The notes under the pieces are model-generated. The model searched no databases. It was not told the DNA's origin and saw nothing but the letters and a program-made list of their open reading frames with translations. The position numbers and the translations under genes were made by a program. From Nocardioides daeguensis (GTDB taxonomy: Bacteria > Actinomycetota > Actinomycetes > Propionibacteriales > Nocardioidaceae), in the NCBI RefSeq assembly GCF_019192965.1, contig NZ_JAHTKU010000017.1, positions 1-64,000 of the forward strand: DNA of 64,000 bases. The letters are read 5' to 3'. Below are positions 16,949 through 24,605 of the stretch, in pieces. Position 1 is the first letter of the stretch. Every line of letters starts with the position of its first letter.

Positions 16949-17314
16949 GTGGACACCCTCAAACCTGACGGCACCTGGGACCGCCTGGGCTCGATCGCCC
17001 TCCTGCTGCACCAGGCCGCCATTCAGGTGTGGAGCGACGCAGACCGGGCCACCGCCGACTCGCCGCTGCACGGCCTCGGACTCGGTGTCTATCTCGCGCA
17101 CTCCCAGGCCAGCGCCATGCTGCCCGACGACTACGAGCTGCCCGACGTCGACGAGGACGCCGACCTCGAGGAGCGCACGCCGCTGCAGCTGCTCACCGAA
17201 GCCGAGGAACTGACCCGTCCCCTGCCGCTGCACCGCCCCGACCTGGTGCACGGTTCCCAGCTGGTCGTCGACGTGTGCGACCTCATCCGGGAAGCCCGCG
17301 GTCTTGGCTACTGA
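16949..17314 (+). CDS. Acidic hypothetical ICE protein
   Basis: 121 residues from a GTG after GAAAGGA; the open frame further upstream overlaps the regulatory DNA and is rejected. It is acidic and helical (GSIALLLHQAAIQVWSDADR, then DYELPDVDEDADLEERTPLQ). No motif is recognised. The next gene starts at a TTG inside its last codons, so the two are coupled. Confidence 0.6.
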   Translation: MDTLKPDGTWDRLGSIALLLHQAAIQVWSDADRATADSPLHGLGLGVYLAHSQASAMLPDDYELPDVDEDADLEERTPLQLLTEAEELTRPLPLHRPDLVHGSQLVVDVCDLIREARGLGY

Positions 17315-18827
17315 CCTGCGGCTGGCGTACGCCGACATCGACCAGGAGCTGTTCGACGTCGACCAGATCCCGATGACCACGCGCGACGTGCGCAGCGTCG
17401 GCGAGATGCTCGTCGACGTCGACTACCTGGCCCGCCAACTCCTCATGGACGTCGACGGCGAAGCCGCCGGCACGCTGCTGCGCAGCTGGCCGACGATGGT
17501 CGCGGCCGCCGAGGACCTGTGGGCATCCCTGCCCGGTCGACGTCCTGGCGTCGACGAGCGCGACCGGCCCATCGCCAGTCTCTCCGCCCAGGCCGCCACC
17601 ATCGAGACCAGCCTCTCCGGCCGCACGGCGTGGCCAGGGCAGGGCCCGACCAGCCCTCGCCTCGACCAGATGGCCCAGACCTTCTTCAACGCCGCGGGCC
17701 TGGTGCGCCGCTACGGCGCCGAGATCCCCCACGAGCAGCGCGACGCTCACCGCGACCTCGAGGCAGCACGCACCCGGATCATGCACGGGCTCTACCTGAC
17801 CGCCCATGCCGTCAACGTCGCGCTCCACGAGCACGGCCGCGACCGCGTCAACGACGCCCGCAGTGCCGGCCGACGGATCCACCTCGCACAGCACCACTCC
17901 CCCTACGCGATCGCCCCCACCGGTGTCTGGATCGACCGGATGTCCGCCTGCGAGAACACCGCCCACAGCTACCTGACCGCTCGATTCCCCCAAGCCCTCG
18001 CCGGCGAGGCGATGCGGCCCGCCGACGACCCCGGCAGGCTGGCGCAAGCACTGGCCAACTGGGACATTCAGACCCACCGCGCGCTGGCCCGGCATCCCGC
18101 GCCCTCCAACATCCTGCTGATCACCCGCACCCAGGGGCTCATCGCCGGCGCGACCATGGTCCTCGTCGACGCGGCCGCGGCCGTCGGCGTGCTCGAGTGT
18201 TCCGAGCGCCTGGTCCCCGCCATCGCCGAGGCAGGGCGGTCCTGGAGCAACCTGGCCAGCCGCTGGAGCGACCTCGCTCCCCCGGGAGTCTGCCTCGAGG
18301 AGCCGCTGGCTCGCGCGGCCGCGGAGGTCCGCGCTGCATTCCGCCAGACCACCCACGACAAGACCACGTTAGCCAGCCCCGAGGTCATCGCCGGACGCCC
18401 AGGGCTGTCTCAAGCTGTTTCCGCGACGCTACGGGCGATCGAGGCCGGCTCCGAGCTCGCGATCGTTGTCGCCGAGAAGGCCGAGGCACCCGACCTCGTC
18501 GGGCCGGCCCGCGCATTGTCCCGTCGGGCGCACAACGACGTCGAGGCCGGCCTGGCAACTGCTCCGGCGTTCGGCCGCGACGTCGTCTGGGTCTCGCCCG
18601 CCGACATCCTCACCAAGCAGCTGGTCCCTGTCCCGGCGCCAGTCTCGGAGGCGATGCGCGCAGCCAGTAGCGCCACGAGTGCTGCCGCGATCGCCGCTTC
18701 CGCAGTCGCGGCCCTGCACGGTCTGAGGGGAGGAACGTCGCCTGTCGGTTCGGGTATGTGCATGGGTCGTGACTTCAGAGAGCCCCACGCGATGTCCCGC
18801 ACGCGGCCTTCCGGTCCTCCTCGATAG
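17304..18827 (+). CDS. Large helical hypothetical protein
   Basis: 507 residues starting at TTG 17304, overlapping the previous gene by 11 bp. It is almost all alpha-helix, with a repeated pattern of about 60-residue helical units and hydrophobic stretches such as ALLITRTQGLIAGATMVLVD-like segments near 270-300. No catalytic motif is visible. The last 40 residues (from about 18710) lose helical character, so the true protein may end less cleanly than the frame suggests. Function unknown; its partner is likely the acidic protein upstream. Confidence 0.55.
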   Translation: MATDLRLAYADIDQELFDVDQIPMTTRDVRSVGEMLVDVDYLARQLLMDVDGEAAGTLLRSWPTMVAAAEDLWASLPGRRPGVDERDRPIASLSAQAATIETSLSGRTAWPGQGPTSPRLDQMAQTFFNAAGLVRRYGAEIPHEQRDAHRDLEAARTRIMHGLYLTAHAVNVALHEHGRDRVNDARSAGRRIHLAQHHSPYAIAPTGVWIDRMSACENTAHSYLTARFPQALAGEAMRPADDPGRLAQALANWDIQTHRALARHPAPSNILLITRTQGLIAGATMVLVDAAAAVGVLECSERLVPAIAEAGRSWSNLASRWSDLAPPGVCLEEPLARAAAEVRAAFRQTTHDKTTLASPEVIAGRPGLSQAVSATLRAIEAGSELAIVVAEKAEAPDLVGPARALSRRAHNDVEAGLATAPAFGRDVVWVSPADILTKQLVPVPAPVSEAMRAASSATSAAAIAASAVAALHGLRGGTSPVGSGMCMGRDFREPHAMSRTRPSGPPR

Positions 18828-18954
18828 TCTCAGATTGGAACGTTGTGCACAGGACGGCCATCGACAGAGTCCCGCTCATGGCCACGCCTCATAGGCAACT
18901 AGAGGCCCCGATCCACTGCCGACTGCCCGCTGTGCAAGGCATGGTGGACGTTGC

Positions 18955-18988
18955 CATGGGTCAATCCTCTTCATGGGTCAATCCTCTT
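18955..18988. repeat. Perfect 17-bp tandem duplication
   Basis: CATGGGTCAATCCTCTT occurs at 18955-18971 and immediately again at 18972-18988. The second copy contains the stop codon of the leftward gene at 18978, so a slippage event duplicated that gene's end. The rest of 18828-18954 shows nothing recognisable. Confidence 0.8.
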
Positions 18989-20003
18989 CGCGAACGTGAA
19001 GCCGCTCGAGTGGAGTGCCCGGCAGGTCGGCGGGGGTCGGGGTGTCCAATACCGCGGCATCGATCAGGCGGCACTCCAGGGAATCCCAGAAGCCTTCCTG
19101 GCGACTGGCGCCCATCCGGTAGGTATCGACGTTGACCGTCACGTGCACCGGCACGTCGAGTCCGGGTGTAGCGCCCGCCATCATCTCGATGCGTGTCTTG
19201 AGCGCCTCGCCGTAGGCGGTCCATTCATGGACTCGTTGCTGCTGCATCTGCTCCTCGAGGTTGGCGATCACAGCGCAGAGGGAGTCTTGTTGTGCCTTAA
19301 GGCGGTCGTGCTCGGCCCCGAGCTCGGGAGTCTTAGGGATTGCGGCGCCGGTCGCCCAGCCGGAACGCAGGCTCTCCTCGAGTTCCTGGTGGACCTTCGC
19401 TGGGTGCTTCGGGTCCAGCCCTACCCGCCAGTCGTCCCATGACCACGCTGGCGCCTCGGGATCGCGCGCGACGAACTCTCCGGATCCGGTCAGGTCGTAG
19501 AGCCACAGGTAGTGATCGTCGTCGATGTCGCTGGCCGCCTCGGCGACCTTGTAGCGGCGGTCGATCTCGGCCTCCGCGGCGTCGTACTGCTCCACGGCCT
19601 CGTGGACACGGTCGACCACCAGCTCCTCGATGTAGAGCGTGATCTCGATCGGCTCGGTCCGGTGCGCCCACAGTTGAGCCTCATCGGCGCCGACGGTGGA
19701 GAAGAGCAGCTGGCGGACACCTTCGGCCTCCCATGACCCGGGCCGGCCGTCGAGGATGGCGTCGATCCCGCCAATGTTGGCTGCGGCGCCGGCGAGCGCG
19801 AGGGTTACGAACTCGGCCCAGTCCGTCTGATCCGGCACCGCCAACGTGTCATCGACCCACTTGCCATCCTCCGTGCGCCGCAACCGCGGCCGGGGAATAC
19901 GGGCAGCGTCGGTCAGCGCGCGGATCGCGTCGGCCAGCTTCGCCTGATACGCAGCGTGGTACTCCTGCGCTGGAACGGTGGACTCCTCGGGGATGCTGCT
20001 CAT
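18978..20003 (-). CDS. Hypothetical ICE protein
   Basis: 341 residues, acidic. The N-terminal region (AYQAKLADAIRALTDAARIP) is helical, a mixed domain follows, then a coiled-coil stretch (about 240-275) and a strand pair PVHVTVNVDTYRMG. No family is recognised. Its ATG overlaps the stop of the 62-residue gene upstream (ATGA), so the two are translated together. The 3' end carries the 17-bp duplication. Confidence 0.6.
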   Translation of the reverse strand: MSSIPEESTVPAQEYHAAYQAKLADAIRALTDAARIPRPRLRRTEDGKWVDDTLAVPDQTDWAEFVTLALAGAAANIGGIDAILDGRPGSWEAEGVRQLLFSTVGADEAQLWAHRTEPIEITLYIEELVVDRVHEAVEQYDAAEAEIDRRYKVAEAASDIDDDHYLWLYDLTGSGEFVARDPEAPAWSWDDWRVGLDPKHPAKVHQELEESLRSGWATGAAIPKTPELGAEHDRLKAQQDSLCAVIANLEEQMQQQRVHEWTAYGEALKTRIEMMAGATPGLDVPVHVTVNVDTYRMGASRQEGFWDSLECRLIDAAVLDTPTPADLPGTPLERLHVREED

Positions 20004-20188
20004 CTCCGTCCCCTTGTCGTGAGCCCCTCCGCCCCGAGCATGAGCGGCGCGCCCGCCACGGCGCCAAGCATGCGCCAGCGAACGGCCTCGATGCCGAGGT
20101 CAAGGTCGAGCAGCCATTGGTCCGGCCTAGCCGGGCGCTCGCGGGACGCTGCGTCCTGGTGCGGGATCTTCTTCGACGGATTTCTCAT
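20000..20188 (-). CDS. Small hypothetical protein
   Basis: 62 residues from the ATG after GGAGGAAGTCACC; the frame continues upstream but without an RBS. A basic N-terminus (RNPSKKIPHQDAASRERPAR) is followed by a moderately hydrophobic segment (RMLGAVAGAPLMLGAEGL) that may touch the membrane. Overlaps the 341-residue gene downstream. Confidence 0.5.
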   Translation of the reverse strand: MRNPSKKIPHQDAASRERPARPDQWLLDLDLGIEAVRWRMLGAVAGAPLMLGAEGLTTRGRR

Positions 20189-20279
20189 GGTGACTTCCTC
20201 CCGAGTGCGGCCTGGTCGACGTCGTCGCCCCGACCTAGGACTCTCAGCAGAGTAGGTGCGGATTCCGACCCGAAGCGGG

Positions 20280-20288
20280 TTATCCACA
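20280..20288 (+). promoter_or_regulatory. DnaA box (TTATCCACA)
   Basis: Second perfect DnaA box in the ICE, in the 115-bp gap between dprA and the 62-residue gene. It lies beside a short CCCGAAGCGGG hairpin. Confidence 0.55.
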
Positions 20289-20303
20289 GGTGCCACAGAG
20301 GCG

Positions 20304-21341
20304 TCACCGGCGGGGCGCGGCCACCGGTCCTACAGTGGTGGAGGCCGCCCGCGGCAATCGCACGGGTCCTGGGACGAAGGATTCGTCGAGCTGCTCAGAG
20401 CCGCCGGTTGCCGTGACAGCCGCGTGGGCGGTGAGGTCGGTGACGACGTCCTGAACGTTGATGACCATGCTGGCCTGGCCGAGGCGGATCAACTGGTTCA
20501 CGCCGGTGGAGGCCGCGCTAGTGACGGGGCCGGGGACGCCCATGACGGGTCGGTGCAGGTTGGTGGTCCAGCGGGCCGTGTTGATCGCGCCGCTGCGCAG
20601 TGCGGCCTCGACGACGACCGTCCCCTCAGACAGGCCGGCGACGATCCTGTTCCGGGCCAGGAAGCGGGTTCGGGCAGGTCCGGCGCCCGGGGGCGCCTCG
20701 GAGACGACAAGGCCGCGTTCGGCGATCGCCTCGAGAAGCTGGGCGTGTGCGGCCGGGTAGGGCCGGTCGACGCCGCCGGGCAGGACGGCGACTGTCGGGC
20801 CGCCGGCGATGAGGGCGCCGCGGTGCGCCGCCTTGTCCACGCCGTAGGCGAGGCCGCTGATGACGGTGTGGCCCACGGTGGCGAGGCCGCGGCTCAACTC
20901 GGTTGCCTGCTCGGCGCCGTAGCTGGTGGCGGCTCGCGATCCGACGACCGCGACGGAGTTGCCGGCGAGCTGACGCAGGTCGTGCGCTCCGCGGACCCAC
21001 AGGCCGACGGGCTCGCCGCCGCGTTCGTGGAGGGCGCCGGCATTGCGGAGTGCGCCGAGCTGGGTGGGCCACTCGGCGTCGCCGGGGACGATGAAGCGGA
21101 TGCCGCGGGCGGCGGCCTGCTCAAGCACGTGGGCGGGGTCGACGCGGCCGAGCTCCTGGGCGAGCGCGAAGCCCCAGTGGGACTCGACGTCCGCGGCGGC
21201 CTCGAGGTAGCCGAGGACCTTGCCGGCGCCGAGCTCGCTGACCAGGCCGGTGACGCGGACGTCTCCGGGCTCGATGGTCCTGCTGAGGGTGACGCGGGCG
21301 ACCCGGTCAACGTCGTCGACGTCGGTGCGGGTGGCGCTCAT
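20304..21341 (-). CDS. dprA: DprA/Smf-family DNA-processing protein
   Basis: 345 residues. DprA binds incoming single-stranded DNA and loads RecA in transformation. The Rossmann-like core is intact: SVAVVGSRAATSYG, HTVISGLAYGVDKAAHRGAL, VAVLPGGVDRPYP, RFLARNRIVAGLSEGTVVVE, and GVPGPVTSAASTGVNQLI. The N-terminal SAM-like region is short and divergent. It is the last gene of an operon with ssb and DUF4192, which suggests protection or processing of single-stranded ICE DNA. The C-terminal LDESFVPGP is shared with the DUF4192 protein. Confidence 0.88.
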   Translation of the reverse strand: MSATRTDVDDVDRVARVTLSRTIEPGDVRVTGLVSELGAGKVLGYLEAAADVESHWGFALAQELGRVDPAHVLEQAAARGIRFIVPGDAEWPTQLGALRNAGALHERGGEPVGLWVRGAHDLRQLAGNSVAVVGSRAATSYGAEQATELSRGLATVGHTVISGLAYGVDKAAHRGALIAGGPTVAVLPGGVDRPYPAAHAQLLEAIAERGLVVSEAPPGAGPARTRFLARNRIVAGLSEGTVVVEAALRSGAINTARWTTNLHRPVMGVPGPVTSAASTGVNQLIRLGQASMVINVQDVVTDLTAHAAVTATGGSEQLDESFVPGPVRLPRAASTTVGPVAAPRR

Positions 21342-21502
21342 GCCTGGCCTCCCCGCAGCAGGTCGAGGTCGGGTTCGTGGATGACGTCGAGGCGCTTATC
21401 GGGGGCATAGGCCGCGGGCTCGGGCACCACCAGGCGGCGCAGCTGGCGCTCGGTGGCGCTTGTCTGGGCGTCGTCGATCGGGTCGGTATCGTCGTAGTTC
21501 AT
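21338..21502 (-). CDS. Small acidic hypothetical protein (54 residues)
   Basis: Begins NYDDTDPIDDAQTSATERQL and ends in EPDLDLLRGGQA; acidic and probably disordered. An RBS (GAAGGGA) precedes the ATG, and its stop overlaps the dprA start (ATGA). It lies between DUF4192 and dprA in a tight operon and may be a small partner of either. Confidence 0.55.
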   Translation of the reverse strand: MNYDDTDPIDDAQTSATERQLRRLVVPEPAAYAPDKRLDVIHEPDLDLLRGGQA

Positions 21503-21516
21503 CGCGCTGTCCCTTC

Positions 21517-22545
21517 TCAGCGGCCCGGGGCGGGGCGGTCGGTGATTGGCTTCGTGCTCGGCAGGTCCCGCGGGTGTTCGGGAGGCTTGGGCACGAAGGA
21601 CTCGTCGAGCTCGCCGGCGAGGTCGCGCATCTGCGTCTGGTATCGCTCCCACTCGCGGGGGTGGATGCCGTTCTGCAGGGCCGAGGCGACGATGGCGGCC
21701 ATGGAGTAGGGCCGGTCGCCGGGCACCTGGTCGAGAGCGCACCAGGCCTTGGCTCCGTCCCCATGCAGCCAGCTGGCGAAGCCGAGCATCGAGGCCGGCA
21801 CCGCCCGCACCTCGTCCGGGGCGCGGCGGGTGAGGTCGTTCCAGATCGCCATGTGGGAGGTGTGGTTCTCCCGGTTCATGTCCTCCCAAAGCGCGTCGCG
21901 GGTGCCGATCGTCTCCAGCGCAACGAGCATCCGAGCGCCATCGACGTCGGAGAGCCGATTGGCGTCGGTGTGGAACTGCTCGAGACGGTCCAGTGCCCAG
22001 TCCCGCTCGACGGCGGGAGTGCTGTCGGCGGCCGCGACTCGGGCCGCGGGGATCAGCTGGGCGATCGGCTCACGGTCACCGACCATGGATGCGGCCAGCG
22101 AGGCCCGACTGGCCGCCGGCTGGGCGGCGCCGGTCAGCACGGTCGCGGCCGCGATCCGCTCGGCGGTCGCCTGGGTCTGCAGCCCGGTCTGGCCGGTGTT
22201 GAACTCACACCACCGCTCCCCGTCGGCCCACAGCCGGACGTGGGTGGTGATGCCCACTGTGTCGAGGCGGTTGGACAGATGCTGGCTGGCCAGCTCGGCG
22301 CTGCGGCGGTCCTCGGTGAAGCAAAGGATCGCCAGGCGCGCTCCATGGCGGGCGTGTCGGCCGTAGGGGCCACTGAGGGCGTCCCAGACCTCCTCGCGGT
22401 CAGCGGCCGTCTTCGGCAGGTCGACGCGGGTGATGGGGAGCCCGGGCCGGAAGGGCACGAGGACGATCGATTCCTCAGGCTTGAAGCCGAGGACGTGCGG
22501 CACTGCGGCGAGCAGCTCGTCCGGGGACTGTACGACGAGATCCAT
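21517..22545 (-). CDS. DUF4192 family protein
   Basis: 342 residues. The start LVVQSPDELLAAVPHVLGFK and EESIVLVPFRPG are diagnostic of DUF4192, a family frequent on actinobacterial plasmids and ICEs with no proven function. Further conserved features include RLAILCFTED and the ASMLGFASWLHGDGAKAWCA region. The C-terminal LDESFVPKP motif also occurs in the DprA protein. It follows ssb by 21 bp. Confidence 0.88.
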   Translation of the reverse strand: MDLVVQSPDELLAAVPHVLGFKPEESIVLVPFRPGLPITRVDLPKTAADREEVWDALSGPYGRHARHGARLAILCFTEDRRSAELASQHLSNRLDTVGITTHVRLWADGERWCEFNTGQTGLQTQATAERIAAATVLTGAAQPAASRASLAASMVGDREPIAQLIPAARVAAADSTPAVERDWALDRLEQFHTDANRLSDVDGARMLVALETIGTRDALWEDMNRENHTSHMAIWNDLTRRAPDEVRAVPASMLGFASWLHGDGAKAWCALDQVPGDRPYSMAAIVASALQNGIHPREWERYQTQMRDLAGELDESFVPKPPEHPRDLPSTKPITDRPAPGR

Positions 22546-22566
22546 CGGAGCGAACCTCCTTACGGC

Positions 22567-22956
22567 TCAGCTGGCCTGGGCCGGGCGGGCCGCGCGCTCG
22601 ATGCGCGCGGAGACGTACTTGAGCGACAGGCCGGCCTCGCCGAAGCGGTTGTCGACGACCACGACGTCCTTGGTGCGCTTCTCGCCGGTCTCCTTGTCCG
22701 GCCAGCTCTCGGTGCGCTCGAGGCCGTGGACGAAGATCGGGTCGCCGGATCCGCAGCTGTCGTGCACGTGGGTGGCGGCCGAGCCGAAGATCTTGACGTT
22801 GTGCGCGGTGGGCTCGTCGTTGACCCACTCCCCCTCGTCGTTCTGCACTCGCCGGTTGACCAGGACCCGGCAACTGACGAACGGCTTGTTCTCGCGGGTG
22901 TAGTGCAGCTCGGGAGCCTCGGCCAGGTTGCCGGCGAAGGTGACGGTGGTGGACAT
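22567..22956 (-). CDS. ssb: Single-stranded DNA-binding protein
   Basis: 129 residues, OB fold: TTVTFAGNLAEAPELHYT, VSCRVLVNRRV, TAHNVKIFGSAATHV, GDPIFVHGLERTESW, DVVVVDNRFGEAGLSLKYVS. It is shorter than chromosomal SSB and lacks the acidic DDDIPF-type tip that recruits repair proteins, as often seen in plasmid versions. It should coat ICE DNA entering as a single strand. First gene of the ssb-DUF4192-54aa-dprA operon, under copy 6 of the bipartite element. A second right-half site (CACCTAGG) lies just before its RBS. Confidence 0.85.
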   Translation of the reverse strand: MSTTVTFAGNLAEAPELHYTRENKPFVSCRVLVNRRVQNDEGEWVNDEPTAHNVKIFGSAATHVHDSCGSGDPIFVHGLERTESWPDKETGEKRTKDVVVVDNRFGEAGLSLKYVSARIERAARPAQAS

Positions 22957-22997
22957 GACTTCCTCCTAGGTGACGGCGAGACGGAAATCGGTCCCGC

Positions 22998-23033
22998 AGT
23001 CACCTAGGTCCGTTCGGGGCCCGGCAGCGATCA
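22998..23033 (-). promoter_or_regulatory. Bipartite ICE element, copy 6 (ssb operon)
   Basis: On the minus strand, TGATCGC (23033-23027), 20 bases, TAGGTGACT (23006-22998). It ends 41 bp before the ssb start. Confidence 0.8.
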
Positions 23034-23107
23034 CCTCGCCCGAACTTGTTTCGGATTGCTCGAGCTCGCAGAGAGACCAGGGGCGCTCACCCGGCGGGCG
23101 CAAAGAA

Positions 23108-23144
23108 GCGCCCCGACCGGCTCTCGGGTACCGGATCGGGGCGC
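23108..23144 (-). terminator. Rho-independent terminator
   Basis: GC-rich stem (arms 23108-23120 and 23131-23144, one bulged A) with a 10-base loop, followed on the minus strand by TTCTTT. It lies 56 bp past the leftward gene at 23200 and separates it from the ssb operon. Confidence 0.7.
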
Positions 23145-23199
23145 TGGGAAGGACGCTAGGCGAGGCCGCCGACACAACCGTTCCGGCGGTTCCGGCGAG

Positions 23200-23655
23200 C
23201 TACGTTGCCGGCCGGCGCCGTGGCGGTCGGTTGCTGAGCTTCTGCGGAGGTGGTGGCAGCTCGCGGCCGAGTCGGCGGCGGGAGTCCTCGGCCGCGGCAA
23301 TGACCGCCTCCTGGGCGAACGCAGAGCGGGCGAGCATCCGGCCGAGCTCCTGGCGATCGGTGACCAGGGCGTCCTCGACCGTCTCCATCGTCGAGGCCGG
23401 CAGGTCGTGCTTCTTGTTGAAGCTCTTGCGGGTCACGCTGGCCAGGGCGGGATGGTTCTCGCCGGCGGCCGCGAGCTCGGCCCGCTGCTGGGGCGAACGT
23501 CGGGCGTGCAGCTCGAGCGCCTGGGCGAGCCAGCCGACGAACGAACCGGGCGACTCGGGATCGATGTCTAGGTCGGCGACGTACGCCGAGCGGGCGAGGT
23601 CCCACACGCCGGGCTTCCAGTAGATCCCGACCGGGATCGTGGTCTGGCTCGTCAC
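23200..23655 (-). CDS. Hypothetical protein, possibly a partition/centromere-binding partner
   Basis: 151 residues. VGIYWKPGVWDLARSAYVAD, then DPESPGSFVGWLAQALELHA and SPQQRAELA, resembles the C-terminal module of some actinobacterial plasmid partition proteins. The resemblance is from memory and weak. The tail is basic and Pro-rich. It is divergent from parB across a 333-bp gap, a position that would suit a partner in ICE maintenance. Function not established. Confidence 0.45.
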   Translation of the reverse strand: MTSQTTIPVGIYWKPGVWDLARSAYVADLDIDPESPGSFVGWLAQALELHARRSPQQRAELAAAGENHPALASVTRKSFNKKHDLPASTMETVEDALVTDRQELGRMLARSAFAQEAVIAAAEDSRRRLGRELPPPPQKLSNRPPRRRPAT

Positions 23656-23988
23656 GCCGCCACCACCTCAGCCGCTCCCCTGCCCCGCCGGCCGGGAGCG
23701 ATCGCCGACAAGCTGCAGCGGCTAACACCAACGCCGTTGCACTCCCGGGCGGGGCCGTGTTCAGCCGTTCCCACGCTCGCTCGATTCCTTCCGTCCAGAC
23801 AGCTACGAGGTGCAGCTGCGACGCGCCGCCGCAGCGGAGGCCGCGCCCGGTGAGAGCAGGGGGTTTTCCCCACCCTCGGGACGTGCCCACCTTTCCACAG
23901 GTTCGCCCTGCGGCCCGGTAGGTGTCGGCCCCCGTTAGGAGACTAGGTCATGTCAGTTCTTTCTATTCTAGACATGGAGGACAGCAGC
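23656..23988. other. Intergenic region between divergent genes, parB leader
   Basis: 333 bp with no credible gene. It contains a GGGG-TTTT-CCCC hairpin near 23860, a near-DnaA box TTTCCACAG (about 23890), and an AT-rich patch whose minus strand reads TAGAATAGAAAGAACT (23970-23955), similar to sites at 34661 and 39943. A TAGGAGACTAGG string resembles half of the bipartite element, but no left half lies 20 bases away. It is the likely parB promoter region. Confidence 0.4.
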
Positions 23989-24549
23989 ATGACCGACACC
24001 ATCCAGACCCCCGCCGACACCGCCGCCGAGGAGGCCACCGAGGCCGTCCAGGCCGAGGAGTTCCTGCACCTCGACCCCGCCGCGATCATCATCGGCACCA
24101 ACGTCCGCACCGACCTGCGGCCCGACCACAAGGAGTTCCGCAAGTCGATCAAGGAGCGCGGCGTGCTGGAGGCCGTCACGGTCTACCGCGACGAGGACGG
24201 GCAGTACGTTCTGCTGCGTGGCCAGCGGCGTACGGTGACCGCCGCCGAGGTCGGCACCCCGACCGGGCTGATCCCGGCCCGCGTCGTACACCAGCCCTCC
24301 GACGCCGACCGGATCGGTGACCAGATGGTCGAGAACATCCATCGGGCCGGGATGCGCGAGTCCGAGATTGTCGCGGGCGTGGAGCAGCTGGCCCTGCTCG
24401 GCGTGAGCGCCGCGCAGATCGCCAAGCGCACCAGCATCGACCGCCCGACCGTGAACGCCGCCCTGGCGGTCACCAAGGCCGACCAGAGCCGCAACCGACT
24501 CGACTCCGGCGACCTGACACTGGAGGAGGCCGCGATCTTCGCCGAGTTC
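23989..24549 (+). pseudogene. parB: ParB-family partition protein, 5' fragment (interrupted by transposon)
   Basis: 187 codons from the ATG 8 nt after GGAGG. The ParB N-terminal domain is intact: IIIGTNVRTDLRPDHKEFRK, LEAVTVYRDEDGQYVLLRGQRR (in parts), then QMVENIHRAGMRESEIVAGV (the ENxxR-type box II) and a KorB-like HTH (SAAQIAKRTSIDRPTVNAAL). It breaks at EEAAIFAEF, where the transposon starts; the rest resumes at 29204. The truncated frame runs on to 24606 through transposon DNA. ICE partition is probably lost or altered. Confidence 0.85.
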
Positions 24550-24553
24550 TCTG

Positions 24554-24564
24554 TTATCTCGACA
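24554..24564 (+). repeat. Left inverted repeat of the Tn554-like transposon
   Basis: TTATCTCGACA, 9 of 11 bases matching the inverted copy at the right end (29191-29201). Probable core-type recombinase binding site. Confidence 0.6.
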
Positions 24565-24605
24565 CGCCGGAGTGGCGACGTTCCCAGGGTGGGGACTGCG
24601 GCCTG

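Noticed and set aside
20190..20290. Possible further element copy before the leftward gene at 20188 (GTCCTAGGTCGG on the minus strand)
   Set aside because: The 7 bases at the required distance match TGATCGC in only three positions.
23900..23950. Possible element copy before parB (TAGGAGACT)
   Set aside because: No TGATCGC-like left half lies 20 bases upstream, and the A-C before TAGG is missing.
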